NCBI GenBank assembly: GCA_034359265.1
Contig: CP136893.1
Location: 44,031,501-44,095,500, forward strand
Length of the DNA stretch: 64,000 bases
From: Canna indica
Taxonomy: Eukaryota > Streptophyta > Magnoliopsida > Zingiberales > Cannaceae
Reading direction: 5' to 3'
Under the pieces are notes generated by a model that saw only the letters and a list, made by a program, of their open reading frames with translations, was not told the DNA's origin and made no database searches. This document shows, one piece after another, positions 20,706 through 32,075 of the stretch. A program made the translations under genes and the position numbers. The stretch's first letter is position 1. The number at the start of each line of letters is the position of its first letter.

Positions 20706-23286
20706 TGTAAGACCCGAAATTTTTTTTTCCTAATATAAAATTCTATTTTGATGCAGCACGTCGGACCCGGGGTTAGTCGAGTCGAGCCTCGGGATCGCCT
20801 CGAGTAGAAGGTATGACTCGACTAATGATATATGTAATTAAATTGGGTGAATGAATCTTTCCTTTTATGCATTGATGCTTTAGTTAAGTTAAGATCGATT
20901 CGTGTTGCGGTTAGAGTCGGAACCCAAGTCGGACTCGGACTGAGTCGAGTCAAGGTTATGTCGTGTAAGTGGGGCATTTAAGTCATTGTTGATGAGGGAA
21001 TAAAATCCCTCATCATTGAGCCGTGTGGCTCATCTAGGAGCCGCACAAAGCCCGAGCAAGGGAGAAAGGAGAGAGGGGAAGAGAGATCTTGGTCGACCGA
21101 AGATCGCGTCGTCGCCGGAGGATTCGAGATCGCCAGCGTCCAATCCTTCTTTTTCGTCAAGCAAAGGCGAGTGGTTAGAGTTTTATGAGGGGAGGCGGGT
21201 AGCCGACCCTAGCAGTTTTTGATCGGGTTCTTTTCACGAGTTTCTTGCCGATCTACACATCTTCTCATGTTAGAACCTTAATAGATATGTATACCTGCGA
21301 TTTGATGGTTTAAATCGGATTTATTTCATTTTGTTGTGGGCTGGCCGAGTGGAGGAAAAAGGGAAAAGATCATGCCGAAATTTTCCCTAATTTCCTCGCT
21401 CATCTAGCGACTCCTGGATCGTCTTGTGCTCGATATGTTTTAGACTTTTGGATTGATGCTCGTGTTGTTGCCGTAACCATGTTTATCACCCCTAGAGGGC
21501 TCGACCGAGCTGGTTATTACCTTGCTTGAGTTGGCCGAGCAGTGGATAGGGGAGGGAAATTGGGGCTATTCAGATCGATACGCCGGATCTCATGTTATGT
21601 CATCTTAATTCCTGCTTTCATGCTTAATGTTAGGTTCAAATTATAATACATGATTACTGTTCATCTTAGTAATTGATAACAAATGTAAATCTACATTCTC
21701 ATGAATATGGAAATGTTCTTGCTAATGCTCACATGGACATGATGGTTATGGTACATGCATCAAAGGAAAGGTTTCATTAAATTTCAGATATCATATTTAA
21801 TTGTTGTTATGTTTATTGCATGTTACTTATTGGTGTAATCAATTGATTATTTACCTCTTTAATTCGGCTTCCTCATGATGTTTGTTGCTCATGATTAAAT
21901 TTGGTAAGTGTCGTTGGGATATTTTTACCATGCTAGATAGTATATTCCTTGTGGGAATTATTTGATATATTACCATGCTAGATACGATGTTTCATATTGA
22001 AATAAATTCTATATGCAGTATATATTTTTTTATTGTTGAATCTCGTAGTTATGAATGGTAGTTGTTGTGAATTATAATTACATTTCTTTAATATATATAT
22101 GCTGTCCGAAAATATTAAAGGGCGAAATTCCAAGTTCAGTACACAGAATTCTTCACCCAAGATAGCGTATGACGCTAGATAACATGTAGGACTTTGCAAG
22201 GTATATATTAGATATGGAAACATAACTAGGAATGACTCAACTTCTAAGACTTATTGTATTCATTTTTGGAAACCTAGAAATATTAGGTGTACACATTTTT
22301 CGGAAGGGTGACATTGGATTGTTGACCCTATAGGCCGAGTGAGGGCCGGATGCGGGCAACTGCCCGCGTTGTATATAAGGAAACTCTAGGATATTTTAAT
22401 TGTGTGATGTGCTTACGATGGTCTGCCAAGAAGCATGGGCGGTTGGAAATGACCAATGCTTGACACGACCAGTGATTGGGTCTTGAGATGCACCAGCGGG
22501 CCCGCTAGGTGTCAGACCCTAGTTGGGTGGGACTAGCTATCCCTACCCCAGACGGTGTCCGGGGACTAGTAGACCATCCTAGTCAATGGACCGGGATTTC
22601 CTTTTTACATCTTGATATGATGTGGCTGAATGGCCAGTGTGATTCTACCTTAATTGTATGGTAGGGCCAGTTGTAGCCGGGATTCTTATACCATAAGTAG
22701 GCCTTATGGGTCGGATGCCAGGTGGAAAAGTTAGGCCATTATGGCAGGTCTCTCCTATATGGTCTATACAGAATGACCCATGGGGTACGTCTATAGTCAC
22801 ACTAAAAAGTAGCTTACCTCCCTGATTATATTCTATGCTGCTTTATATGTTATGCTTGACTAATTATGGATTATGTGGAGGTTCGGAAGAACCGCTCACT
22901 CTTTGTTTTTGCAGAGAATGATCAATGATCGAGGCTTGTCATCATGATGCAGCTGGAGGGCAGGTAGTGGTGTAATATCTCGTAGCGGCGTCCTTTGGTC
23001 ATAGTCCAGTGTTTTGTAGTAGTTATTTTCCTTTTCTACACTGACAGTTGTGTATTGAAAAGTTTGTAATAACTTTGATACTTGAGATGTTCTATTTGTG
23101 ACGATGTTGGTTTTCTTCTTTGGGGTGAAAAACATATATTTGTGAATTTCAAAAACTTTAAGTAAAGATTATGTTGTGGTTTCCTTTCTCGATATGTTCG
23201 ATTTTATTGTCAGTCAGTGTAGACAGTAGACTACAGGGCAGGATGTAGGTCTTGGCCGGTCAAACTACCCTCAGTTGGGTGTGACA
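20706..23286 (+). mobile_element. solo Tekay LTR 1
   Basis: TGTAAGACCC...GGTGTGACA, 2581 bp, TSD ATACC at 20701-20705 and 23287-23291, inserted in the element D 5' LTR. It carries the full leader module: inverted repeat with TATA (20992-21015), hairpin (21023-21046), donor-like AAAG/GCGAGTGG at 21167 (GT changed to GC) and acceptor TTTTTGCAG/AG ending at 22914. A solo LTR arises by recombination between the two LTRs of one element. Confidence 0.93.
20992..21046 (+). promoter_or_regulatory. promoter-leader module of solo LTR 1
   Basis: GATGAGGGA/TCCCTCATC inverted repeat with ATAAAA in the loop, then 7 nt later a hairpin GTGTGGCTC-ATCTAG-GAGCCGCAC. Core promoter assignment is by motif only. 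Confidence 0.65.
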
Positions 23287-23291
23287 ATACC

Positions 23292-23639
23292 CCATGAAGG
23301 GGGAAATGTTTTCTTGATCGTTCTTGATCGATTTTTGTGTCACTTGATCCTAAACTTTTTCTCCTTTCTCGATGAGGAGATTTTTGCGAATTTATGATGG
23401 TGTTTTTGTCGGGTTTGGGGTCAGCTGAATGAGGGGTTCTAAGGGGAGGTCATGCTAAAATTTCTTTAATTTGTATTTGATAGAAATTGATGATTTCTTG
23501 AGTTATGGCTTCAAGATCTTTGATGAAATATCTTGGGTGGATCACCTTTGATAGAAAGTATGTGTTAGAACCCTATGAGAAGGGCCGACCATGGTGATTA
23601 AGGAAGGCTTGGTTCTTGAAAATTTTCTTTAGTTCTTGT
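23292..23639 (+). mobile_element. element D 5' LTR, second segment
   Basis: Continues the LTR after solo LTR 1 and ends at the CTTGT target of GAG-3. Holds the Tekay AGGTCATGCTAAAATTTC block (compare 21368). Confidence 0.8.
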
Positions 23640-25161
23640 TGTTGGCTTTAGATTTTCAACCTTGGTCTTAATCTCTTAATCTCGGTTTTGATGATAATAA
23701 ACATGGAACTAATATTTTACTAAGAAATCTTTCAGGTTCTAAATCAGTTAGCGTTCGATGTCCTTGATCGGATAAATCGGAGAAATCGATAATCGGAAGG
23801 ACATTGATCGTTGCGCTCGGGTTCATCGCGGAAATTTCTCGAAGATCGATGAGTGCACCAAAGTCGCATTGGATGAGTCCAAAGATCATATAGAAAGCTC
23901 TCCAAGTTGATGCTCGTTGTAAGCCGGAACACGAAAATGAAGCGCGGAAGAAAAAGGCTGAAGAAATCAAACTCAGCCTAGGTTCGGTCGATCGGGCAGT
24001 CGACCGAATAGTGTAAGTAATTGGCAGTGGCCAATTCGATCGACCGAACATGGCCAATAACAAGCAGTGGCTACTTCGGTCGACCGGTTGGTCAACCGAT
24101 ATAGGCCTAAAAGGGCAATAGCCCTAGCGGTCGACCGATCGGTCGACCGGATTAAAAATCACGCGGCGCGCGATCTTGGCATCCCTACGTCGGTCGACCG
24201 ATGGGTCGACCGGATTGCGGGAACATGATTTTGTGTCTGGGCAGTCGACCCATCGGTCGATCGACCACAGAGAGAAAGCAGCGATCGATGTGAGCAGTCG
24301 ATCGGTCGGTCGACCGACCAATCGATCGGCGGCCTGCAACGGATAGAAAACTATCGGTTGAGCTATCGTTTCTTCAGAAGGGTATAATACCCTCATATAA
24401 TTCATTTAACTTCCTTCCCTGTCAATTACAGATATTATTGAGCATTCTAAAAGGAAATTTGAGCCTTCCAAAGATTGATCAACGGCGCTCTGTTCATCCG
24501 CGAACATTCTCGCATGCGCCCAGTCTTCTTCCTCAACTCAGGATTTAATTCAAGCTCACCCCCTTGAAGAGTTGAAGGCGTGAAAAGAGCATTGATTTTT
24601 TGTTACATTCCTTAGCTCTTTTCATTGTAATCTTTATTGTTTATTTGAACGTATTTTCTTTGATTTGGGTTTGTGTGAAGACCTAGGTTGTTAGGTCTTG
24701 CTGTGTGAGTGGTATCCTTGGTGTAGGAGTAAAGACACTTGTGCAAACTTAGTTTTTACTAGGATTAGTTTAGTTGTCCCTTAGGGTTGAGGTGGAAGAG
24801 TGCTCTCGGTAAGAAGGCGGAGACTTCCGGGTGTGGAAGTGCCTTAGGTCAAGAGTGCGACTCTTTGAGTCAAAGTCCTCTGTGTAAGAGAAACCGAATT
24901 AATCTAGTAAACCTAGTTTGGAAATCCTAAGCAGGGTGCTTAGGTAGTGGAGTAGGCATTGGGGTCGAACCACTATAAATCCTGTGTTTGCATTGCGTTA
25001 TCATTTATTTTTAATTGCTTAATTATTTATCGCTTCCGCATCCAATCATTAAATTACAAATTGCCTAAACTAATCAAGAAACGATTAAAATTGGAATTTA
25101 GGCTAATCAATTTAGTAAACACACTATTCACCCCCCATCTAGTGTCGTCATTTCGTCTACA
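23640..25161 (+). mobile_element. GAG-3 5' LTR
   Basis: TGTTGGCTTTAG...TTTCGTCTACA. TATAAT at 24383-24388 inside the palindrome AGGGTATAATACCCT. The LTR tail carries GAGGTGGAAGAGTGCTCTCGG and CCACTATAAATCC. Confidence 0.92.
23975..24345. repeat. GTCGAC/CGATCG palindrome cluster, GAG-3 5' LTR
   Basis: The densest cluster in the window. 24128-24149 is a perfect 22-bp palindrome built of two GGTCGACC units joined by GATC-type sequence. The cluster ends about 40 bp before TATAAT. Confidence 0.9.
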
Positions 25162-25163
25162 TT

Positions 25164-25175
25164 TGGTATCAGAGT
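25164..25175 (+). promoter_or_regulatory. primer-binding site, GAG-3
   Basis: TGGTATCAGAGT, one mismatch to the initiator-Met type site. Confidence 0.85.
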
Positions 25176-25228
25176 GGGTCGTAGATTGAGATTTCACCGT
25201 CTCCTCTACATCTAGTCTCGATCTTGAA

Positions 25229-26306
25229 ATGACACTTTTGTTGAAGGTGGTGATGACAATGGTCACTCACCTACTACTAATCTTGGTTTTGATGCCCATA
25301 GCTCTTCCAGTCATAGGAGCACTAAAAGCCGGAAGAGAAAGATGATTTGCCATGTGTGCCAAGAGAAAGGGCATGTAAGGAAAAATTGTTCTACCATAAA
25401 AAACAAGGCAAAGAAGAGGTCAAAAGCTTCTACGTTATCATCCCATTCGAATGAAGCATCCTCTTGCAATGACTTTGAAGCTACTTCAAAAGTTTGTCTC
25501 ATGAGTACCAATGATGAGGTACACTCTTTCCCTTCTAGTCATAATATTGATAATGATAGTACTAGCTCTTCTAGTTCATTCAATATGCCATATGAAGAAC
25601 TAGTTGAGAAATGTCAAAAAATGTATGTCTTGCTTGTTAGAAAAGATAAGGAAAATAAAATGTTGAAAAAGGAAAATAAGATGCTTAATTCTCATTTGCA
25701 TGAATCCAAACTAGAAAATTAAAAATTGAAATCTAGGTCATTTGATTCACGCCATGATAATGTAGAACTTGAGCTTAAGGATTTGAAGCTTAAAATAACA
25801 ATTTAGAAAATGAGAATTTCATGTTAAAATCTCAATTACATGCATTGCACAAATCCATGAATGAATTGAAAGGTGAGATTAGTTTCTTGAATAAGAAAGT
25901 AAATGAATTAAAAAATGCTTCATCTCCTAATAACACTAGAATAAAAAATGCCTATGTAAAGAATGCCAATGTTGATCATCATTCTCATGTTAGGCATTCC
26001 ACATTTAAACCTCATGCTCAAAATAAAAAAATTTCATCTAAGAATGCTCATGCTCATCATGCTTCACATGATAAGCATTCTAAAAATAGATCTAATGTCC
26101 ATAGCACAAATAAAAATAAATTCAATGGACATTATTTTTGTTGTGGTGCTTATGGCCATGCTATCCATGAGTGTGCATTTAAAAGAAATCCAAGTGTTGC
26201 TAGGACACTTTGGATTCCTAGGCCATCTAACCCCCAAGGACCCAAAGCCATTTGGGTACCAAAAGTTTCATGCTCTTTTATAGGGGGAGCCACCACACAA
26301 GGGTAA
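25229..26306 (+). pseudogene. GAG-3 gag (capsid deleted)
   Basis: From the start region the sequence passes directly to TFVEGGDDNGHSPTTN-type linker, so the N-terminal capsid part present in GAG-1 and GAG-4 is deleted. What remains is an intact first knuckle (CHVCQEKGHVRKNC, C-x2-C-x4-H-x4-C), a Ser/acidic linker, the YEELVEKCQKMYVLLVRK helix, a coiled-coil-like stretch and a second knuckle-like block (YFCCGAYGHAIHEC, first Cys replaced by Tyr) with GPKAIWVPK. A TAA at about 25720 and a shift near 25800 interrupt it. Could only bind RNA, not assemble, if made. Confidence 0.85.
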
Positions 26307-26545
26307 TGGAAATTGAAGAGTTTAAGTTGACCAAGAAATTGAAGGAAAGATACTTACATGGTTGCAACTTCAAGATTCCCACCTAGATGCCTATGGAAAT
26401 GAAAGTTGGCATCTAAAAAGTTTTGGTATCATCTCTTAACTTTAATTGATCCATTAATAGTTGGAGTTCATGATACATGCTTAAAATTGATTGATTTTCC
26501 CCGCTCTTAATATATTTCAAATGATATTTGATTTTTTGATTTCCC

Positions 26546-26561
26546 GGTCTCCTCGGAGACC
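26546..26561 (+). other. conserved hairpin downstream of gag
   Basis: 6-bp stem GGTCTC/GAGACC with loop CTCG. GAG-2 has the same stem with TTCG (12901-12916, minus); GAG-0 has GGTCT/AGACC (516-531); GAG-1 keeps the right arm (20127-20136). Confidence 0.7.
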
Positions 26562-27599
26562 TATGTAGCCTGTAATGGGCTCATGCGACCTTGCGGTTCA
26601 AAATCGTAGGCTAATTGTGGCCTTTCAGTTTTCAACCAATAGGAAGGGTTGGAGATCTATGTTTCAAAATTTTACATTTTGAGATCTTTCGATTCGTTTT
26701 GGTTTTATGACGATTTTACTTAAAACGAACTTGTTCACTATCTAGCTTAGGTTGAAATACCCAAATGAAGATTTCTAATTCACCTTGCTATTTAGTATGA
26801 TAACTTGCTAGTAGATAAGATTTGATTAACATTAATAAAGTATACTTGCAATTTATTGAAAATGTAAGACTTATTAGAAGAAAAAGATTAGTTTGGCTAA
26901 ATCATCATGAATAAGGTATAACTTTGATAAATTCAAATCTTAATGTTATACCTCAATGCTTAAGCTTATATAATGTCTCAATACTCATGATTAGAATTGC
27001 ATGGTAAACCCTTGAATTTTCATGAGTAGGTAGAATATTAGCACTTAGGCAAATTTCATAAAATGAAACTTGCTCTAGGTTGATACTTACTATTAGAGAC
27101 ATTCCTTTAAGTCCAAACTAGTTAAACATGTTTAGAGATCTTATTCTTCAAATATTTCACATCTTAAGATCTCCTTGATTCATTTTGATAACATGTTAAT
27201 TCTTTAAAATGAATCTTTACTATCTAGCATAGGTTAAGGTTTTAAGTGAAACTTTGCATTAAACCTTGCTATATAGTAAGTTAGCTTGCTAGTGGGCATA
27301 TTATGTCATTATGATTCCAATGAAGTCTACTTGCAAGTGAAGAATTGGAAAGCTATGCTATCTAAAAGAAAATGAAAAAAGAAATAAAAAGTTGGGCAAA
27401 TTTCTAAGACTAAGGTATGAAATTAATTTTTGCAAAAATCTTAGTATAATAATTGAATTTTCATGTTTAATGATGTCTCTATGCTCATGATTGATGTTGC
27501 ATGATAAATATTTGAATCTTCATGAATAGGAAAATTTTTGATAACTTAGCTCATTTCATGATATCATGATATTTATGAAATCGAACTAGGTTAAAATTC

Positions 27600-28180
27600 T
27601 TCATTAGAGACTTCATTTTAAGTTAAAAATTTGATGAACATGTTTAGGTGTGTTAATAATTAGTTGTCTTAGTATTTAAAATTGAAAATTCATGTCTAGA
27701 TGAAAAATGAGATAACTAGATCACATTAGAGGACTTAAGCTTGAGAAGTTTGTTAAAGTCAATAAATCGACTTGGACACTTCATTTTAAGTCCAAACTTC
27801 ATAAACATGTTTAGGAATAAGTATGACATGTTTCCAAGCACTTAGAATGAAAAATTCATATGGATATGGATAAAATGACATTGAGGTGGTTTCATGAAAA
27901 CCTCTTTTGAACCTAGTTGACCCAAGTCAACAAGTTGACTTAAAGGTCTTATTTTCAATCCATATTTAAGAAACATGTTTAGATTTAATCATGTTAGGTA
28001 TCCATAGGTTTAAGTTGGAAAAATCATGAGTAAATGTTAAGATTGAAACTTAGCAAGTTTAATAAAAACTAGTTTAGTTTTGAATGAAACCATGCTAGGT
28101 TGATATCTTGACTTAAGGACATAATTTTTATTTCAAACTTGACGTATGTTCTTTACATGACCATCATGTGGTGTCATGAA
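27600..28180 (+). repeat. degenerate ~165-170-bp tandem repeats in the GAG-3 body
   Basis: Unit starts near 27610, 27770, 27940 and 28111 share the order GACTT...CATTTTAAGTCCAAACTT...AAACATGTTTAGG...AAAAATCATGAGTA. Less clear units extend to about 29000 (28740, 28930) and back to about 27110. Confidence 0.65.
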
Positions 28181-29451
28181 AGTTTGAATAAAAATTGAAT
28201 AAGTTTTAAAAATAACTGAAAATTACAAAAATACCATTTCGACCTACAATTGGTATCAATTTCAGTTATTTCTAGAGAAATATAGAAAATTCTTTTTAAA
28301 TGATTCTTGAAACTACACTTTTACTTAAAAATCTAGTTTCTTCAGTAAAAATTTCAAAAAATTTCATCAAGAATCGGATTTAAAGTGAATATTTGAAGTT
28401 GGTTTTCGAAAACTCAAAGTATCACTTATTTGAAATATCAATCTTTCCGGTACTTTGATTCTTCTTCAAAAACTTCAAATGAAAACTCATGTATACCATT
28501 TGGATTCCATTTCTAATATCATTCACACAATTTCTTGAGTAAAATCATTCCTAGAAATGATTTTGATATCTTGAACGATACCTAGAAATAAGCTTTTGAT
28601 TAAAAACAATATAGAATGAAAGATGAACTTAGAAAATCCATTTGGAAGTTCAAACTTGATACATGCATTTCAAATGACCATTCAACAATTGGTATTTCAA
28701 AACTTGATGTATAGGTTGACCTAAGTCAACAACATAACTTAAAAATTTCACCTTAAGCCCAAACATGATTCATAGACTTACATTATCTCATGTTTGATGT
28801 CTAGATGCCTAAGTTTGAGAAAACATGAGTAGATAGCAAAAAACTTGATACTTAGCATTTTCATATTTTCATGCTTATTTCAAATGAAAATGTGCTAAGT
28901 TCATATTTGGATCAAATGACATTAGTTTCACTTCAAACTTGATACACATGATTTAAATGACCATATCTTGATATTTTGAAAGTTTGAATGAAATCTAAGA
29001 ATGTCATGAAAAAGATATAAGAACATACATTATTTAATTTTGAATTCAAATATCTAGTTTTTGAACATATCATGTATAAATTAGGTTTCATATTAAATAT
29101 TTTGTTTTCCATCCCTTTGGTTGAGATTTTTATGTTTCATGAAAAATAATCTTTACAGTCTCAACTTCATGAAAAAATATTTGTTCTTCATCCCTTTGAC
29201 TAGATTGACCTTCTTGCCCTTTTTGATTGATGTCAAAAGGGGGAGAAGAGTATAGGTATAAAGGGGGAGAAAAGTATAGGAAAATTGGGGAGAAAATTAT
29301 AGGTAAAGGGGAGGAAAATATAAGAAATCCATGCATATAGATAGGGGGAGTTTATTTTCATAGATATGCATGTTGATAGGGGGAGAAATCCCTTAGTTGA
29401 TATCCTATATGCTTTAATGAATATATTTTCTTAAGGATATTTGTCATCATC

Positions 29452-29465
29452 AAAAAGGGGGAGAT
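29452..29465 (+). promoter_or_regulatory. polypurine tract, GAG-3
   Basis: AAAAAGGGGGAGAT directly before the 3' LTR. Confidence 0.9.
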
Positions 29466-30370
29466 TGTTGGCTTTAAGTTTTCAACCTTGGTCTTAATCT
29501 CTTAATCTCGGTTTTGATGATAACAAACATGGAACTAATATTTTACTAAGAAATCTTTTAGGTTCCATATCAGTTAGCGTTCAATATCCTCGATCGGATA
29601 GATCAGAAGGACATTGATCGTCGCGCTCGGATTCGTCGCAGAAATTTATCGAAGATCGATGAGTGCACCAAAGTCTCATTGGATGAGTCCAAAGATCATA
29701 TAGAAAGCTCTCCAAGTTGATACTCGTTGAAAGCTGGAACACGAAAACGAAGCACGGAAGAAAAAGGCTGAAGAAATCAAACTCAGCCTAGGTTCGATCG
29801 ACCGGGCGGTCGATCGAACACGGCCGATAACAGGCAGTGGCTACTTCGATCGACCGGTCGGTCGACCGACAAAGGCCTTAAAAGGGTAGTATCCCTAGCG
29901 GTCGATCGATCGGTCGACTGGAATAAAAATCACGCGGCGCGCGATCTTGGCATCCCTGCGTCGGTCGACCGATGGGTCAACCGAATTGTGGGAACACGAT
30001 TTTGGGTCTGGGCGGTCGACCCATCGGTCGATCGACCACAGAGAGAAAGCAACGGTCGATGTGAGCGGTCGATCGGTCGGTCGACCGACCAATCGATCGA
30101 CGTCCTGCAACGGATAGAAAACTAGTTTGGAAATCCTAAGCGGGGTGCTTAGGTAGTGGAGTACGAATTGGGGCCGAACCACTATAAATCTTGTGTTTCC
30201 ATTGCATTATCGTTTGTTTTTAATTGCTTAATTATTTATTGCTTCCGCATCCAATCATTAAATTGCAAATTGCCTAAACTAATCAGGAAACGATTAAAAT
30301 TGGAATTTAGGCTAATCAATTTAGTAAACACACTATTCACCCCCCCTCTAGTGTCGTCATTTCGTCTACA
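29466..30370 (+). mobile_element. GAG-3 3' LTR (internally deleted)
   Basis: TGTTGGCTTTAAG...TTTCGTCTACA. Compared with the 5' LTR it lacks about 550 bp (24354 to about 24903 equivalents) with CTA shared at the joint, and about 60 bp between two palindrome units. It therefore has no TATA region. Confidence 0.9.
29795..30105. repeat. GTCGAC/CGATCG palindrome cluster, GAG-3 3' LTR
   Basis: Same units as the 5' LTR cluster with scattered C/T and G/A differences, shortened by one deletion. Confidence 0.88.
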
Positions 30371-30375
30371 CTTGT

Positions 30376-31865
30376 ATCATGGAGATTCCAAGCTTTGAAG
30401 CTATTTTGTGGTACTTATAGTTAATCGATCATTATCTAATTGTTAGAGCCTTGTGGTATCTCTTTTATGTTTTCTTTTTACGTTGCAAGTGTGTTGAGCA
30501 TGTATTTTATGTGATGAGGTAGCTGTTATTAGGCTCTACAAGTTAGTATATACATGCTGGGAATTTATTTATTATTCTGTAATTAATTTATTCAGTGCAG
30601 AATTTATATTCTTATTGCTGGAATTATGTACCCAGGTGCTGTAATTAAATTGTTAGGTGCAGAAATTACATGCTTAAATGCGGGAAATTAATGTTAATTG
30701 CTGATATTGGGTAGATAAGTATGGTGATTTAATTGCAGAATTATTTCATTAATTACCTGGTGTAATTTATTAATTTTTGCAATTTTAGAGGAAAATTAGA
30801 TGAAGTTGTAGTTGACGGGCATTAGTGCTCGATTAATGGAACCTTGAGGGAGGGGTCGGATATGGGCGATGCCCATAAGGCTAAATGGAAATATTTAGAG
30901 AAACCTTGATTGTGTATTGTGATTGAGATGGTCTACTGAGGAGTATTATTAGCCGAACGGCTACTAATCGACTCAGCGGTGATTAGGGTCTTGAGATTGC
31001 ACTAGTGGGCCCGCTAGGTGTTAGACCCGAGTGGCGGAGGGTCTTGAGATTTTGTCAGTGGGTCATGCTGATGGTAGACCCGAGTTAGGTGGGACTAGCT
31101 ATCCCTAACCCGGAGGGTTCCTAAGATTGGTTGACCATCCTAGTCGATGAACCCGGTGATTTGATTGTTTTAAATAATATATGCATCATTGGTGTGATTG
31201 TGGAGGTCGGACTGGCCTGGTTTTGTAGAGAGGGGAAGTTCGGCCTGGCCGAACCTCCTACATAGGTTAAGGCCTATAGTGGTCGAGTAATACTGAACTG
31301 GTTAAGGGCAGAAGAGGCCGGTTTACTTACTTATATGACATGGCAAACTATTCGGTTATCTTGGTGTGATCAGCCTAAATTCCTTATTTGTATCATATCG
31401 TTATATATGTTACCTTGCCGAGGATTTAAGTCGGGGTTCAGAAGAACCGCTCACTGAGTTCCTCGTGAACTCATGGTTTTGTTTGTTGTTGTTTTGCAGA
31501 GCCCGACCAATGAGGTACGACTTGGTTGCATGGTGCTGCTAGGGGGCAGGCGTTGGCGCAGATCTCGTAGCAGGCAGTTGTGCAGTCGTAGTCGTGTCAA
31601 TTAGGGTTGTTGGACATGCACTAAGTAGTTTTATTTTCGATAAACTTGTAACTGTTTGGGACTTTGAAATTTGAGTTGTTTCCTTTGAAATTGAAACATG
31701 TTACAACTATTTTGATTTTAAATAAAGATTTGTGCCGCTGTTCTTTTAATCATGTTGCTGTGATGTACGGTGTTTTCTTGTGTATTATTGTGTAGTGCAT
31801 GTTGTAGGCTTCGGGTACCGACACATACCCTAGCCGGTCACACGACCCTGAGTTGGGGCGTGACA
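30376..31865 (+). mobile_element. element D 5' LTR, third segment
   Basis: Continues after GAG-3 and ends GTTGGGGCGTGACA. Acceptor-like TGTTTTGCAG/AG ends at 31499, and AATAAA lies at 31721-31726. Confidence 0.85.
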
Positions 31866-31869
31866 AAGT

Positions 31870-31881
31870 TGGTATCAGAGC
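31870..31881 (+). promoter_or_regulatory. primer-binding site, element D
   Basis: TGGTATCAGAGC, 4 nt after the LTR. Confidence 0.92.
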
Positions 31882-32075
31882 TTCTAGTTAGGTCTTGACT
31901 ACGACTAGGAATTGAGTACCGTATGAGGCATATGCTAGCATGTCGACATACGGTATGGTTATGCTACGAGATCGGGTGGCCACAGCTGCACCTAAGAGTA
32001 CCATGCGGTTAGTACTTTAAAATTCAGCTATAAGTTGTTGGTATTAATGAAAAAAAAAACCTTTATGCTAGTGTG

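Larger units (their letters stand above)
26307..29451 (+). mobile_element. GAG-3 non-coding body
   Basis: 3.1 kb without supported coding. It opens with the hairpin GGTCTC-CTCG-GAGACC (26546-26561) and the conserved block CATGCGACCTTG...GTAGGCTAATTGTGGCC...TTTTCAACCAATAGGAAGG. From about 27600 it is built of degenerate ~165-170-bp units. Collinear with GAG-2. Confidence 0.85.
23640..30370 (+). mobile_element. GAG-3: complete gag-only LTR element (plus)
   Basis: 5' LTR 23640-25161 (1522 bp), PBS 25164-25175, gag remnant, non-coding body, PPT 29452-29465, 3' LTR 29466-30370 (905 bp), TSD CTTGT at 23635-23639 and 30371-30375. Interior 4.3 kb without pol. Target: the element D 5' LTR. Confidence 0.92.

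Noticed and set aside
23975..24345. Palindrome cluster as a CRISPR array or satellite
   Set aside because: No uniform repeat with unique spacers, no fixed period, and it lies inside LTRs of a plant retroelement.
25963..26283. 106-residue Met/Leu/Ile-rich frame
   Set aside because: A shifted-frame shadow of the GAG-3 gag coiled-coil and knuckle region.
23668..30182. Frames rich in VDRSVDR/RPTDRP repeats at 24124-24405 and 29895-30182
   Set aside because: These are translations of the GTCGAC/CGATCG clusters in the GAG-3 LTRs; the repetition is in the DNA.
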